Assembly (NCBI GenBank): GCA_902785705.1
Contig: CACZZN010000009.1
Coordinates: 1 to 64,000 of the forward strand
Source: an uncultured Veillonellaceae bacterium
GTDB lineage: Bacteria > Bacillota > Negativicutes > Selenomonadales > Selenomonadaceae
Reading direction: 5' to 3'
DNA length: 64,000 nt
Under the pieces are notes generated by a model. It worked only from the letters and a program-made list of their open reading frames with translations. It did no database searches and was not told the DNA's origin. The position numbers and the translations under genes were made by a program. Below, piece by piece: positions 16,619 to 23,971 of the stretch. Positions within the stretch are counted from its first letter, which is position 1. Every line of letters starts with the position of its first letter.

Positions 16619-17619
16619 TTATCCACCCCCACTGTCGACGCATCTGTTCCCCGGTATACCTCAATGATATGCGCCGGCGGGGCAGAAGCCACCGACGAAG
16701 GAACAGGAGCCGACGCAGAAGCGTTCGGATTGATCACCACGGTCTGCGGCGCCTGCGATGCCGGCTGTTCCACGCGTTCTCTCTCTTTCATCTGGAAATA
16801 ATCCGTATCCAGCACAAACATATCCTTCGGCTTCACGGGACGGAGCACCAGATATATCTTCCCCTGCTCCATGGCGACCGCCAGCTTCAAAGCCTCCTCA
16901 GGCGTCACAGCAAGCGTTGCGGTTGCCATGGCTTCCCCGGAAGCCTGCACATTGCCATTGTTGCTATTTTCCTTTTTCTTGTCGTCCTTCTTGTCTTTTC
17001 CCGATTCCTCCGGCGCGGCTGCCTGATTGGAAGGAGGGTTCGCGCTCTTGTTGACGCCCAGCAGCAGGACATTCTGCATGAGGATCTCACCCTCGATGCG
17101 GTTCTGGCTGCGCTGTCCGTTGACAACCATGACATCCACATAGTCACCCGGCTTCGCAAAGCCGGCAATGCCCGTCACATCCGAAATCGGAACAGAAATC
17201 GCACGGCAGTCGGGGGGAATCATGCCCGGAAAACCCGCCATCTTGATGTCCGTATATACTTTCTTGCTGGTCAGCACATCTCCCTGCTGGATCATCACAC
17301 TGGCAGGAAGGTTCAGCGCTTCGCTCATATCCTTCAACGCTCCTGCCGGCACCAGATTGTCCGGTACATCCACGACCTGCAGCATGGTGTCCTTGATGAT
17401 CGCCCTCTGCGGGATATCCTGCTTTGCGACCACCACCTTTGTCGTGGACACAGGCGGCGCTGCGGGCTTCTCACTCTTTTTGTTCCCGCTCGGCATGAGC
17501 ATAAAGACAAAAAGCCCCAGCAAACAGCTCACCACACCCGCCAAGATCAAAAGCTGCCGATAGGTCACCTTTTCCGAGATGGCCCTAAGTTTCTGTGCCA
17601 GCTTTCCTTTCGCTGCCAT
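16615..17619 (-). CDS. rcpC: RcpC/CpaB-like Flp pilus assembly protein (SAF domain)
   Basis: The 334-aa protein has one N-terminal membrane helix (LLILAGVVSCLLGLFVFMLM) and a SAF domain (VVVAKQDIPQRAIIKDTMLQVVDVP, ASVMIQQGDVLTSKKVYTDI, RAISVPISDVTGIAGFAKPGDYVDVM), the layout of CpaB/RcpC. A Lys/Glu/Ser-rich insert near residues 200-225 and a Ser/Pro/Ala-rich C-terminus flank a ribosomal-like domain (LAVTPEEALKLAVAMEQGKIYLVLRP). It is a periplasmic partner of the secretin. It is the first gene of the ten-gene minus-strand tad operon, with AAGGAGCGGGGG before the ATG. Confidence 0.9.
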   Translation of the reverse strand: MAAKGKLAQKLRAISEKVTYRQLLILAGVVSCLLGLFVFMLMPSGNKKSEKPAAPPVSTTKVVVAKQDIPQRAIIKDTMLQVVDVPDNLVPAGALKDMSEALNLPASVMIQQGDVLTSKKVYTDIKMAGFPGMIPPDCRAISVPISDVTGIAGFAKPGDYVDVMVVNGQRSQNRIEGEILMQNVLLLGVNKSANPPSNQAAAPEESGKDKKDDKKKENSNNGNVQASGEAMATATLAVTPEEALKLAVAMEQGKIYLVLRPVKPKDMFVLDTDYFQMKERERVEQPASQAPQTVVINPNASASAPVPSSVASAPPAHIIEVYRGTDASTVGVDN

Positions 17620-17676
17620 TTTTCTTCCCCCGCTCCTTTTTGAAGATGAATGATTTTGATATGATGCAATTTCATC

Positions 17677-17705
17677 AAGACGTTTCAGGATCGTTATGCT
17701 ATAAT
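17677..17705 (+). promoter_or_regulatory. Promoter upstream of the prepilin peptidase gene
   Basis: AAGACG (17677-17682), a 17-bp spacer ending TGC, and TATAAT (17700-17705) point at the gene at 17913. The leader would be about 200 bases and contains a small hairpin (GGACT/AGTCC near 17793). The rest of the 290-bp gap between the divergent pilus genes shows nothing else clear. Confidence 0.45.
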
Positions 17706-17912
17706 ATCCACCGATATGCCTTCATCATATCATACACTTCTGCTATTTTCCATGTTTTTTTCAGAAAGATGTTTCCATCAGGCAACGAGGAAGGACTAAA
17801 ACTATAGTCCTAAATCAATAATACCATAACTTTTGTCTATTGGAAATAGTACTATCCTCGTTTATTTTGAAATTTCTTAGGATGATTTACCTAAAGGATA
17901 AGGAGCAACCCA

Positions 17913-18593
17913 ATGCACGATCAGATTCTCCATTTATTTTCCCCAGTCCCTACTTCTTCGACATATCTTGTTTTTTTCCTTCTCTCCTGCATCATTTCCC
18001 TTTTTTTTTCTGAGTGGATGGATGCATGTTACCGAAAAGAGCCGGATACCCTCAGCTATCCTTCGGACATAAGGAACAGAAATCGTTTTCGCAAACCTTT
18101 TCTTTCCATTTTCCTCTTTCTTTGCATGATGCCCTTTCTATCCCTGCCGCTTCCCCTTCTCGTGTACTATTTCCTGCTCATTTCTTTCCTTTTGTGCACG
18201 ATCTGCACGGATTTCGAGCAGCATGTCATCTACGATGTCATGCTCCTTCCCTTTGCCTTGCTCGCCCTTCCCTTTTTTCCGCTGCTGCCGCTGCCTGCGG
18301 GAAATCACCTGATGGCGGCTTTCGCGGGCGGCATCGCATTCCTCCTGCTTGCCATTCTCACCGGGGGCGGCATCGGCGGCGGGGACATCAAGCTCATTTT
18401 CGTTTTAGGACTATGGTTGGGGACTCACAAACTCCTCGCTGTCATACTCCTTGGTTTCTTCCTCGGCGGCCTTGCCGCCCTGCTTCTGCTTCTGACGGGC
18501 AAAAAGAAGCGCAGGGACTTCCTCGCCTACGGCCCGTATTTCGCAGGAAGCGCCATCCTGCTGTCTATTTTATGGCAAAAAGCTTCCTTATAA
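17913..18593 (+). CDS. tadV: A24-family prepilin peptidase (TadV/CpaA-like)
   Basis: The 226-aa polytopic membrane protein has the two aspartates of GxGD aspartyl proteases: the first in CTDFEQHVIYDVMLLPF, the second in GGGIGGGDIKLIFVLGLWLG. It lacks the cysteine-rich N-methyltransferase domain of PilD, as expected for TadV/CpaA. About six hydrophobic helices are visible. It should cleave the Flp and TadE leaders encoded on the opposite strand. It is transcribed away from the main tad operon; AAGGATAAGGAG precedes the ATG. Confidence 0.9.
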   Translation: MHDQILHLFSPVPTSSTYLVFFLLSCIISLFFSEWMDACYRKEPDTLSYPSDIRNRNRFRKPFLSIFLFLCMMPFLSLPLPLLVYYFLLISFLLCTICTDFEQHVIYDVMLLPFALLALPFFPLLPLPAGNHLMAAFAGGIAFLLLAILTGGGIGGGDIKLIFVLGLWLGTHKLLAVILLGFFLGGLAALLLLLTGKKKRRDFLAYGPYFAGSAILLSILWQKASL

Positions 18594-18707
18594 ATTCACT
18601 TCACCATCATGCGAATGCCCTTGATTCCCCAATATCTCGCATTCCTCACCTTCCTTCATAATGGGCAGGAAAAAACCGCCATATTTCCATGACGGCTCAA
18701 AATATGC

Positions 18708-18713
18708 TATACT
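18708..18713 (+). promoter_or_regulatory. -10 box of the second holin-like toxin
   Basis: TATACT with an upstream TGC (extended -10) lies 57 bp before the toxin start at 18770. No convincing -35 box is seen. Confidence 0.4.
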
Positions 18714-18769
18714 GTTGCCAAGCACCGTTTGGCGGGTTGTCTTCGCCCTCAAGAAGGGCGGTGGGGCTT

Positions 18770-18838
18770 ATGACGCTTTATGAGAAGTTGTCCCTTGTGA
18801 TTGCTTTTCTTACGCTGATTGTCACACTCATGAAGTAG
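18770..18838 (+). CDS. Holin-like small toxin (type I toxin-antitoxin), 22 aa
   Basis: The frame from the ATG at 18770 to the TAG at 18838 begins MTLYEKLSLVIAFLTLIVTL and ends in MK. It is a single hydrophobic helix with the MT-YEKLSL start shared with the peptide at 4902. That start is typical of the putative holin-like toxins of Firmicutes. GGTGGGG lies just before the start. The hairpin GCCCGCCG/CGGCGGGC follows the stop directly (18838-18867), and a strong opposing promoter lies 95 bp downstream, the usual arrangement of a toxin mRNA overlapped at its 3' end by an antisense RNA. Toxicity has not been shown here; it is inferred from the family. Confidence 0.75.
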   Translation: MTLYEKLSLVIAFLTLIVTLMK

Positions 18839-18926
18839 CCCGCCGATAGCTGGAACCTACGGCGGGCGTTGCGTGGATAACCACAAAACCAAAACCAAGG
18901 GCGAACCGCTAGGCGGTGCTCTCCTT
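18838..18926 (-). ncRNA. Candidate antisense antitoxin RNA of the 22-aa toxin
   Basis: A near-consensus minus-strand promoter (18962-18933) would start an RNA at about 18926, reading back into the toxin 3' region. The RNA would include the hairpin ACCGCCTAGCGGT (complement of 18905-18917) and the strong stem at 18838-18867. The 3' end is not defined by the sequence and could extend into the toxin coding region. Confidence 0.5.
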
Positions 18927-18932
18927 ACGCCT

Positions 18933-18962
18933 ATTATACATGCAATGCACCCCTATCGTCAA
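18933..18962 (-). promoter_or_regulatory. Promoter of the antisense antitoxin RNA
   Basis: On the minus strand TTGACG (18962-18957), an 18-bp spacer and a perfect TATAAT (18938-18933). The -35 overlaps the last codons of hepT. Confidence 0.6.
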
Positions 18963-19348
18963 GATTCCTGATATTTCTGTACTGCTTTTCCCATACGTTC
19001 AAAGGCGGGAATGTAACATTGGATGATTTTGTTCACCAATTCCATTGCCCGCGATTTGTTATAGATGTGCGTCATATCGTTGCGATCCTGCAGCATATCC
19101 AGCCAAATCTCTTCCTCGATGAAGTCATAGCATTCATAGGAAGCTTTGATGATGGAGCGAGGAGAACCGCTGGCGCTGATCGATTTTCCGTCATACGCCA
19201 ACATCTCTTTCAACAATTTCCAACCGAGCTCAAATTGAATGAAAAACTTGTCGATGATTCCGCTGACAATGAATTCGTTGGAAATATCCTCTTTTGGGGC
19301 GCGCAAAAGAACAGACAGATGGCCCATAAAATGATCATATTTTCTCAT
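18959..19348 (-). CDS. HepT-like HEPN protein (nucleotidyltransferase substrate-binding family)
   Basis: The protein is an all-helical HEPN-domain protein of the HI0074/HepT type. The catalytic RX4-6H motif is present as RNDMTHIY near the C-terminal third. By family knowledge HepT is an RNase toxin neutralised by its MntA partner, which AMPylates the tyrosine two residues after the histidine; that tyrosine is present here. The frame is open to 19372. The ATG at 19348 (MRKYDHFMGHLSVLL) reduces the overlap with the upstream mntA-like gene to 14 bp and is preferred, although no ribosome-binding site settles it. The two genes form one minus-strand operon. Confidence 0.85.
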   Translation of the reverse strand: MRKYDHFMGHLSVLLRAPKEDISNEFIVSGIIDKFFIQFELGWKLLKEMLAYDGKSISASGSPRSIIKASYECYDFIEEEIWLDMLQDRNDMTHIYNKSRAMELVNKIIQCYIPAFERMGKAVQKYQES

Positions 19349-19649
19349 ATATGATGATTCCATCCCGATCAATTTCCTTTCTCAAATCCTCCGAAACATC
19401 GCCATCCATGTTTACGATGTCAAATTGCAGCAACGTCCTGATTTTTTCATCTGCATCAAAAGAAAAATCCCGAAAATTCCTGCAATTATAGACGGCTAAA
19501 TCAATATCGCTCTTCGGATGGTGCGTACGCCGCGCCCGAGAACCGAAAAGGACGATTTTTCCCGCCTCATATTGTTTTGCGAGCTGTGAAATTTCCGAGA
19601 AAATTTCCTTTTCCCTTTCGCTGATACGATGTTCCATAGCAGATAGCAT
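19335..19649 (-). CDS. MntA-like minimal nucleotidyltransferase antitoxin
   Basis: The protein of about 104 aa has the pol-beta nucleotidyltransferase signature: IVLFGSRARRTHHPKSDIDLAVY, with the GSR motif and the DxD metal-binding pair, and a third acidic position in LLQFDIVNMD. This is the size and layout of MNT antitoxins that pair with HEPN proteins. It overlaps the HepT-like gene. The start is ATG 19649 or the GTG just before it, after AAGGAA. The pair fits a MntA-HepT toxin-antitoxin module. Confidence 0.85.
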   Translation of the reverse strand: MLSAMEHRISEREKEIFSEISQLAKQYEAGKIVLFGSRARRTHHPKSDIDLAVYNCRNFRDFSFDADEKIRTLLQFDIVNMDGDVSEDLRKEIDRDGIIIYEKI

Positions 19650-19698
19650 CACTGAAAAAATTCCTTCACTTTCCCTGTCACATGTTCAGAAAATCATC

Positions 19699-20376
19699 TC
19701 ACGGCTCTTCCTGCCATCCCTGATAGGTCCAGAACATCTCTGCCTTGTCTGTCACGGGCACGATCAAACCCGCGATGTTTGCGATCTGCGTAAATTTCCA
19801 GTTTCCCTCTGGCTGCTGCTCCATGCCGAGCTGCAGCTCGATGCCGTCCGTCATTCTGCCGTAGGGACTTTCATCCCCTTGAATGCGCAATACCACGACG
19901 GCTTTCTTGCCATCCTGCCGGATTTCCGTCACCTCTGCCTGACTTGCCCGATAGAGCCTTCCTAACTCTCCAGAGAGCCATGAGGTAGGATTCTTATCAT
20001 AGGACGAGGCAGGCTCTTTTCTGGAGAAATAATGGGACAGGATCTGCCGCATGAATTCCATGCTGATTTCCCGATGCTCCCTTGCGTAGTTCTCCATGAA
20101 TGCCGTATCGTGCCAAAAAAACGGATCCTTGGGGTATCGCTTGCCCAGTTCCCCGATACGGACGGCAGTCTGATGTCCGGCCTCATCATATGTCCTGCCC
20201 AGAAAATCTTCCAAATCCACATATCGCGACAGCTGCTCCCGATCTCTTTGGGCGACGGCACGCTGCATTTCCCGAAGGGCATCCTCCGGCGTCTGCTCCG
20301 CCCTTCCCTGCGCCATACCACATCCTGCGAGCAGCGCCATGCACAGGAACACCATGAGCAAATAGGACTTTTGCAT
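19699..20376 (-). CDS. Putative lipoprotein, 225 aa
   Basis: The protein starts with a lipoprotein signal peptide (MQKSYLLMVFLCMALLAGC) whose lipobox LLAGC puts the modified cysteine at residue 19. The ATG at 20376 is chosen because GAGGTGAG precedes it and the signal begins there; the frame is open further upstream. The mature part is helical and charged (EDALREMQRAVAQRDREQLSRYVDL), then a beta-rich end (VTEIRQDGKKAVVVLRIQG, NWKFTQIANIAGLI). It resembles periplasmic DUF2939-type proteins in outline, but I do not assign the family. It follows the gtrA-like gene on the same strand, 10 bp apart, so the two are probably co-transcribed. Confidence 0.75.
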   Translation of the reverse strand: MQKSYLLMVFLCMALLAGCGMAQGRAEQTPEDALREMQRAVAQRDREQLSRYVDLEDFLGRTYDEAGHQTAVRIGELGKRYPKDPFFWHDTAFMENYAREHREISMEFMRQILSHYFSRKEPASSYDKNPTSWLSGELGRLYRASQAEVTEIRQDGKKAVVVLRIQGDESPYGRMTDGIELQLGMEQQPEGNWKFTQIANIAGLIVPVTDKAEMFWTYQGWQEEP

Positions 20377-20386
20377 GAAACTCACC

Positions 20387-20839
20387 TCAGTTGAATACCC
20401 ATATCTTCCGCGCAAAATAGTTCCAGAACATCACGATCAGCGTCACAACGATCTTCGTGAGCAGATAGTTCCAAAGAAGCAGCTCTACCCCCACATACAT
20501 GCCGAATGTCGTAAGCGCCATGCCGATGATGCCTATGATGAGGATGCGAAAGAGATCCTTTGGCGTCTTCCCCCGCCCGCTTGCCACGACCTCCGCATCG
20601 CGGAACACAAATTTCACGGCAAGCACGGTATTCACGGCGAGACCGACCAGGAACGCCAGTACCGTCGCGATATAAAGCTCCGTCAGACTTCCCGAAAGAA
20701 CCGTCTCGCGGAGCACAAAAAGGGATCCGAAATCCGCCAGGAACGAAATCCCGCCCACGACCCCGAAGCGGAAGAATTCCATGAACTGGCTGCGCTTCGC
20801 ATGGAACAGGGATGCCATCGGGAAAACAAAACGCCTCAC
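20387..20839 (-). CDS. GtrA-family membrane protein
   Basis: The protein has the four-helix GtrA layout: FFRFGVVGGISFLADFGSLFVL, LYIATVLAFLVGLAVNTVLAV followed by KFVFRD, FRILIIGIIGMALTTFGMYVG, and the C-terminal KIVVTLIVMFWNYFARKIWVF with the WNY--R--WVF ending typical of the family. GtrA proteins help move or present polyprenyl-phosphate-linked sugars across the membrane. It may serve the glycosyltransferase at 22961, though the two are not in one operon. The frame is open to 20887. The GTG at 20839 is favoured because AGGGGGG lies six bases before it. Confidence 0.85.
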   Translation of the reverse strand: MRRFVFPMASLFHAKRSQFMEFFRFGVVGGISFLADFGSLFVLRETVLSGSLTELYIATVLAFLVGLAVNTVLAVKFVFRDAEVVASGRGKTPKDLFRILIIGIIGMALTTFGMYVGVELLLWNYLLTKIVVTLIVMFWNYFARKIWVFN

Positions 20840-20968
20840 ACCGAACCCCCCTGAATAATTTGAAAAGAAAACTTCAACCTCACCCATTGTACCTCAAAAC
20901 CACCGGCTTGTCTACGAAGGAGCACATAGTTAAAGCCGGGCTTGGTCTTTGCCCGGCTCAGTGTTTCC

Positions 20969-21838
20969 TTAACGAAGCAGGCGCATCTCGGATGCCTGCT
21001 GACGCAGAAGAGCGATGCGCTCGGAGGTAGCGGGGTGGGTGCTGAACAGGCTCTGCAATGTTTTTCCCGCCCCTGACAGGGGATTGACGATGAAGAGATG
21101 GGATGTGGCTTGCGTCGCCTGCTGCATGGGAGCCGCATGGGTCGCATAGTACTCGATTTTCTCCAAGGCATCCGCAAGATAGTTCGGATTGCCGCAGATC
21201 TCTCCTCCGCTCTTGTCCGCCTCGTACTCGCGGGAGCGGGAAATCGCCATCTGGATCAGCATAGCCGCGATCGGCGCCACGATGATCGTCACAAGGGTCG
21301 CAATCGGATTGCTGCCCTCGTCATCATCGCTGCGTCCCCCGAAGATGGCAGCGAACTGCGCAATCTGGGCAATCATGGAAATCACGCCTGCCATACAGGC
21401 AGCAATCGTGGAAATCAGGGTATCCCGATGCTTCACATGGGAAAGCTCATGTGCCAGCACACCGAAAAGCTCATTGTAGTTGAGCGCCCGCATGATGCCC
21501 GTCGTGACCGCTACAGCCGCATGGGACGGGCTGCGCCCGGTCGCAAAGGCATTCGGCACGTTGCTGTCGATGATGCAGACCTTCGGCATGGGAAGCTGCG
21601 CTTTATCCGCAAGCTTTTCCACCAGATGGTAGAGTTCCGGAGCCTCCGACTCCGATACCTCCCTTGCACCGTAAGACTTGAGCACGATACTGTCACTGAA
21701 CCAATAGCCGAACAGATTCATGCCGATCGAGACGATGAGCATCACAAATGCCATCGAATGGCCGCCCAATGCTCCGCCTGCAGCCACCATGATGCCTGTC
21801 AGCAGTGCCATGAGCATGGTAGTTTTAAGCGTATTCAT
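20969..21838 (-). CDS. htpX: HtpX-family membrane zinc metalloprotease
   Basis: The 289-aa M48-family protease has two N-terminal membrane helices (TTMLMALLTGIMVAAGGALGG and MAFVMLIVSIGMNLFGYWF), the motif PNAFATGRSPSHAAVAVT, the zinc motif VLAHELSHVKHRD (HExxH), two more hydrophobic segments and the third zinc ligand region SREYEADKSGGEICGNP. It degrades misfolded membrane proteins with FtsH. Length is standard. It is a single gene with a probable promoter in the 250-bp gap that separates it from the divergent hpnK-like gene. Confidence 0.95.
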   Translation of the reverse strand: MNTLKTTMLMALLTGIMVAAGGALGGHSMAFVMLIVSIGMNLFGYWFSDSIVLKSYGAREVSESEAPELYHLVEKLADKAQLPMPKVCIIDSNVPNAFATGRSPSHAAVAVTTGIMRALNYNELFGVLAHELSHVKHRDTLISTIAACMAGVISMIAQIAQFAAIFGGRSDDDEGSNPIATLVTIIVAPIAAMLIQMAISRSREYEADKSGGEICGNPNYLADALEKIEYYATHAAPMQQATQATSHLFIVNPLSGAGKTLQSLFSTHPATSERIALLRQQASEMRLLR

Positions 21839-22088
21839 AAGATTTCCCTCCGTAATGTGAAACTTGTTATTGTCCTCTGTGCTACAATATAAACGATAAC
21901 ACAGTCCTTTCAGCTTTGCAAGAATAAAAAGTCAAAAAATCAAAGTTTTTTTGGAAAACCTATTGATTTGACGCGCACGGTTGGGAAATGGAGCGAAATC
22001 AGGATTTTTCGTCTTGCTTGCGAGTATAGGACTAGCTTCACACCGCAATTCGCGTTATACTATAGGATAGAATGAATTCGGAAATAGG

Positions 22089-22961
22089 ATGTGTGTCAAG
22101 TTGTATCAGCTTATCTTGAATGCAGATGATTTTGGACGGCATGTACTGATCAACCGTGCCGTGGAGCTTGGCGTTTCCGAAGGATGCCTGCGCTCTGCCA
22201 CGCTTATGCCGGGGGGAGCGGCTTTCGATGATGCTGTGGCAGTCGCCAAAAGGCAGCCAAAACTCGGCGTGGGTATCCACTTCACGCTCGTGAACGGCAA
22301 CCCTATCCTTCCCCCATCCGCGATTCCGTCCCTTGTGGACAGGAACGGCCTCTTCTATGACAACCACGCGATTTTCGTAAAGCGCTTCTTGACGGGGAAA
22401 ATCAGCATTGAAGAAGTGAGAAGCGAGCTTGCGGCGCAGCTCACAAAGATGAGGCGCACAGGACTGGAGCTTACCCATGTGGACAGCCATCAGCATATGC
22501 ATACGCTGCCGGGCATCATCGACGTCGTACTGCAGCTTGCCGCCTCCGCAAAGATCCGTGCCGTCAGGGCTCCAAGGACATCCGTCTTCTATCGGGGAAG
22601 CGGCGTCCCAAGCCTCGGACAGTTCATTGGAAGGCTTGGTCTTGGAACTCTCGCCTCCATTTCAGCGCTCAAGGCAGAACGCCACCATTTTTTCGTGCCG
22701 GATCATTTCGCAGGCATCGTGGCAGGAGAGGCATTCGATGAGTCCCATCTCGTCGATCTGCTCCATCATCTGAAGTCTGGAACCACAGAGGTCATGCTGC
22801 ATCCCGGTATGGAGAATGAAACACTGCAAAGAGATTGTGCATGGGAGCATGATTTTAAAGCAGAATTTTCATCTATTACATCTATAAAAATAAGAGAAAT
22901 AATAGATAAAAACAAAATACATCTAATAAATTTTAAAGATTTATTTGAGGATGTCTTATAA
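22089..22961 (+). CDS. ChbG/HpnK-family carbohydrate deacetylase
   Basis: The 290-aa protein has the YdjC/ChbG/HpnK motifs: LILNADDFGRHVLINRAV with the metal-binding DD, ATLMPGGAAFDDAV, GVGIHFTLVNG with a metal histidine, ELTHVDSHQHMHTLPGI with DSHQH, and VMLHPGMENE. Members remove acetyl groups from N-acetylglucosamine-containing glycolipids or chito-oligosaccharides. The gene ends where the next glycosyltransferase begins (TAATG overlap at 22959-22963), so it belongs to a three-gene envelope-sugar operon. The last 35 codons are strikingly AT-rich compared with the rest, continuing into the next gene. Confidence 0.9.
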   Translation: MCVKLYQLILNADDFGRHVLINRAVELGVSEGCLRSATLMPGGAAFDDAVAVAKRQPKLGVGIHFTLVNGNPILPPSAIPSLVDRNGLFYDNHAIFVKRFLTGKISIEEVRSELAAQLTKMRRTGLELTHVDSHQHMHTLPGIIDVVLQLAASAKIRAVRAPRTSVFYRGSGVPSLGQFIGRLGLGTLASISALKAERHHFFVPDHFAGIVAGEAFDESHLVDLLHHLKSGTTEVMLHPGMENETLQRDCAWEHDFKAEFSSITSIKIREIIDKNKIHLINFKDLFEDVL

Positions 22962-23971
22962 TGAAAATTATTACACTCATCATTCCATGTTTTAATGAAC
23001 AAGAAGTTCTAAATTTATTTTATAAAGAAGTTTCCCATGTTACAAACGCTATGACGGATATATCCTTTCGTTTTTTATTTATTAATGATGGAAGCAAGGA
23101 TCATACCTTGGATATTTTAAAGGAACTATCGCAAAACTATGAGAATGTATCCTATTTAAGCCTGTCCAGAAATTTTGGCAAGGAAGCGGCTATGCTGGCA
23201 GGATTGGATTATGCGGAAGGGGATGCTGTGATCATCATGGATGCGGACCTGCAGCATCCGCCTGAGATGATTCCTGATATGGTGAAATACTGGAAACAGG
23301 GATATGATGATGTGTGTGCCAAACGGAAGAACCGAAAGGATGAGGGACGGCTCAAAAGATGTCTGACACAGGCGTTCTATTCCTGTATCTCCTTTCTGAG
23401 CAAAGTTCCCATGCAGCAAAATGTGGGGGACTTCCGCCTAATGGATCGCCGCTGTGTCGCTTCCCTGCGGCTGCTGCGTGAGAGCCAGCGCTATACCAAG
23501 GGCATCTTCACCTGGATTGGATATCGGAAGAAAGAAATTCCCTTTGAAGTACAGACGAGAGCAGCCGGAAAGACCACGTGGAACTACTTCTCTCTGGTGA
23601 ATCTCGCCCTGGAGGGCATTACTTCCTTCACAACGGTTCCCTTGCGCCTGACGACCTGTTTGGGGCTTTTGATCTCCGTTCTCGCCATCTGCTATATGTT
23701 TTTTGTGGTCATCAACGCGCTTCTTTATGGCGATCCGGTAGCAGGCTATCCGACGCTCATGACCGTCATGCTCTTTTTGGGAGGCGTCCAGCTGCTTTCC
23801 TTGGGCATTATCGGGGAATATCTGGGCCGTATCTTCAACGAGAGCAAGAACCGGCCTCTCTACCTGATTGATGAATATGACGGGAAACCTGTCACCTATG
23901 TTCCGGATATCAAGCCCGTGGAAAGGAATTTCCGCATAGCGAACAAAAACGAGGAGGAAAGCTATGAATGA
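22961..23971 (+). CDS. Family 2 glycosyltransferase (GtrB/ArnC/DPM1-like, with C-terminal membrane helices)
   Basis: The 336-aa protein has an N-terminal GT-A domain: ITLIIPCFNEQEVLNLFY, LFINDGSKDHTLDIL, FGKEAAMLAGLDYAEGDAVI, IMDADLQHPPEMI with the DAD metal site, and GDFRLMDRR. Two membrane helices follow (RLTTCLGLLISVLAICYMFFVV and LMTVMLFLGGVQLLSLGIIG), ending GEYLGRIFNESKNRPLY. This layout transfers a sugar to undecaprenyl phosphate on the inner leaflet. Partners are the deacetylase before it and the large membrane protein after it. The first 60 codons are AT-rich and unlike the rest, a sign of recombination or recent transfer at the 5' end. Confidence 0.9.
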   Translation: MKIITLIIPCFNEQEVLNLFYKEVSHVTNAMTDISFRFLFINDGSKDHTLDILKELSQNYENVSYLSLSRNFGKEAAMLAGLDYAEGDAVIIMDADLQHPPEMIPDMVKYWKQGYDDVCAKRKNRKDEGRLKRCLTQAFYSCISFLSKVPMQQNVGDFRLMDRRCVASLRLLRESQRYTKGIFTWIGYRKKEIPFEVQTRAAGKTTWNYFSLVNLALEGITSFTTVPLRLTTCLGLLISVLAICYMFFVVINALLYGDPVAGYPTLMTVMLFLGGVQLLSLGIIGEYLGRIFNESKNRPLYLIDEYDGKPVTYVPDIKPVERNFRIANKNEEESYE

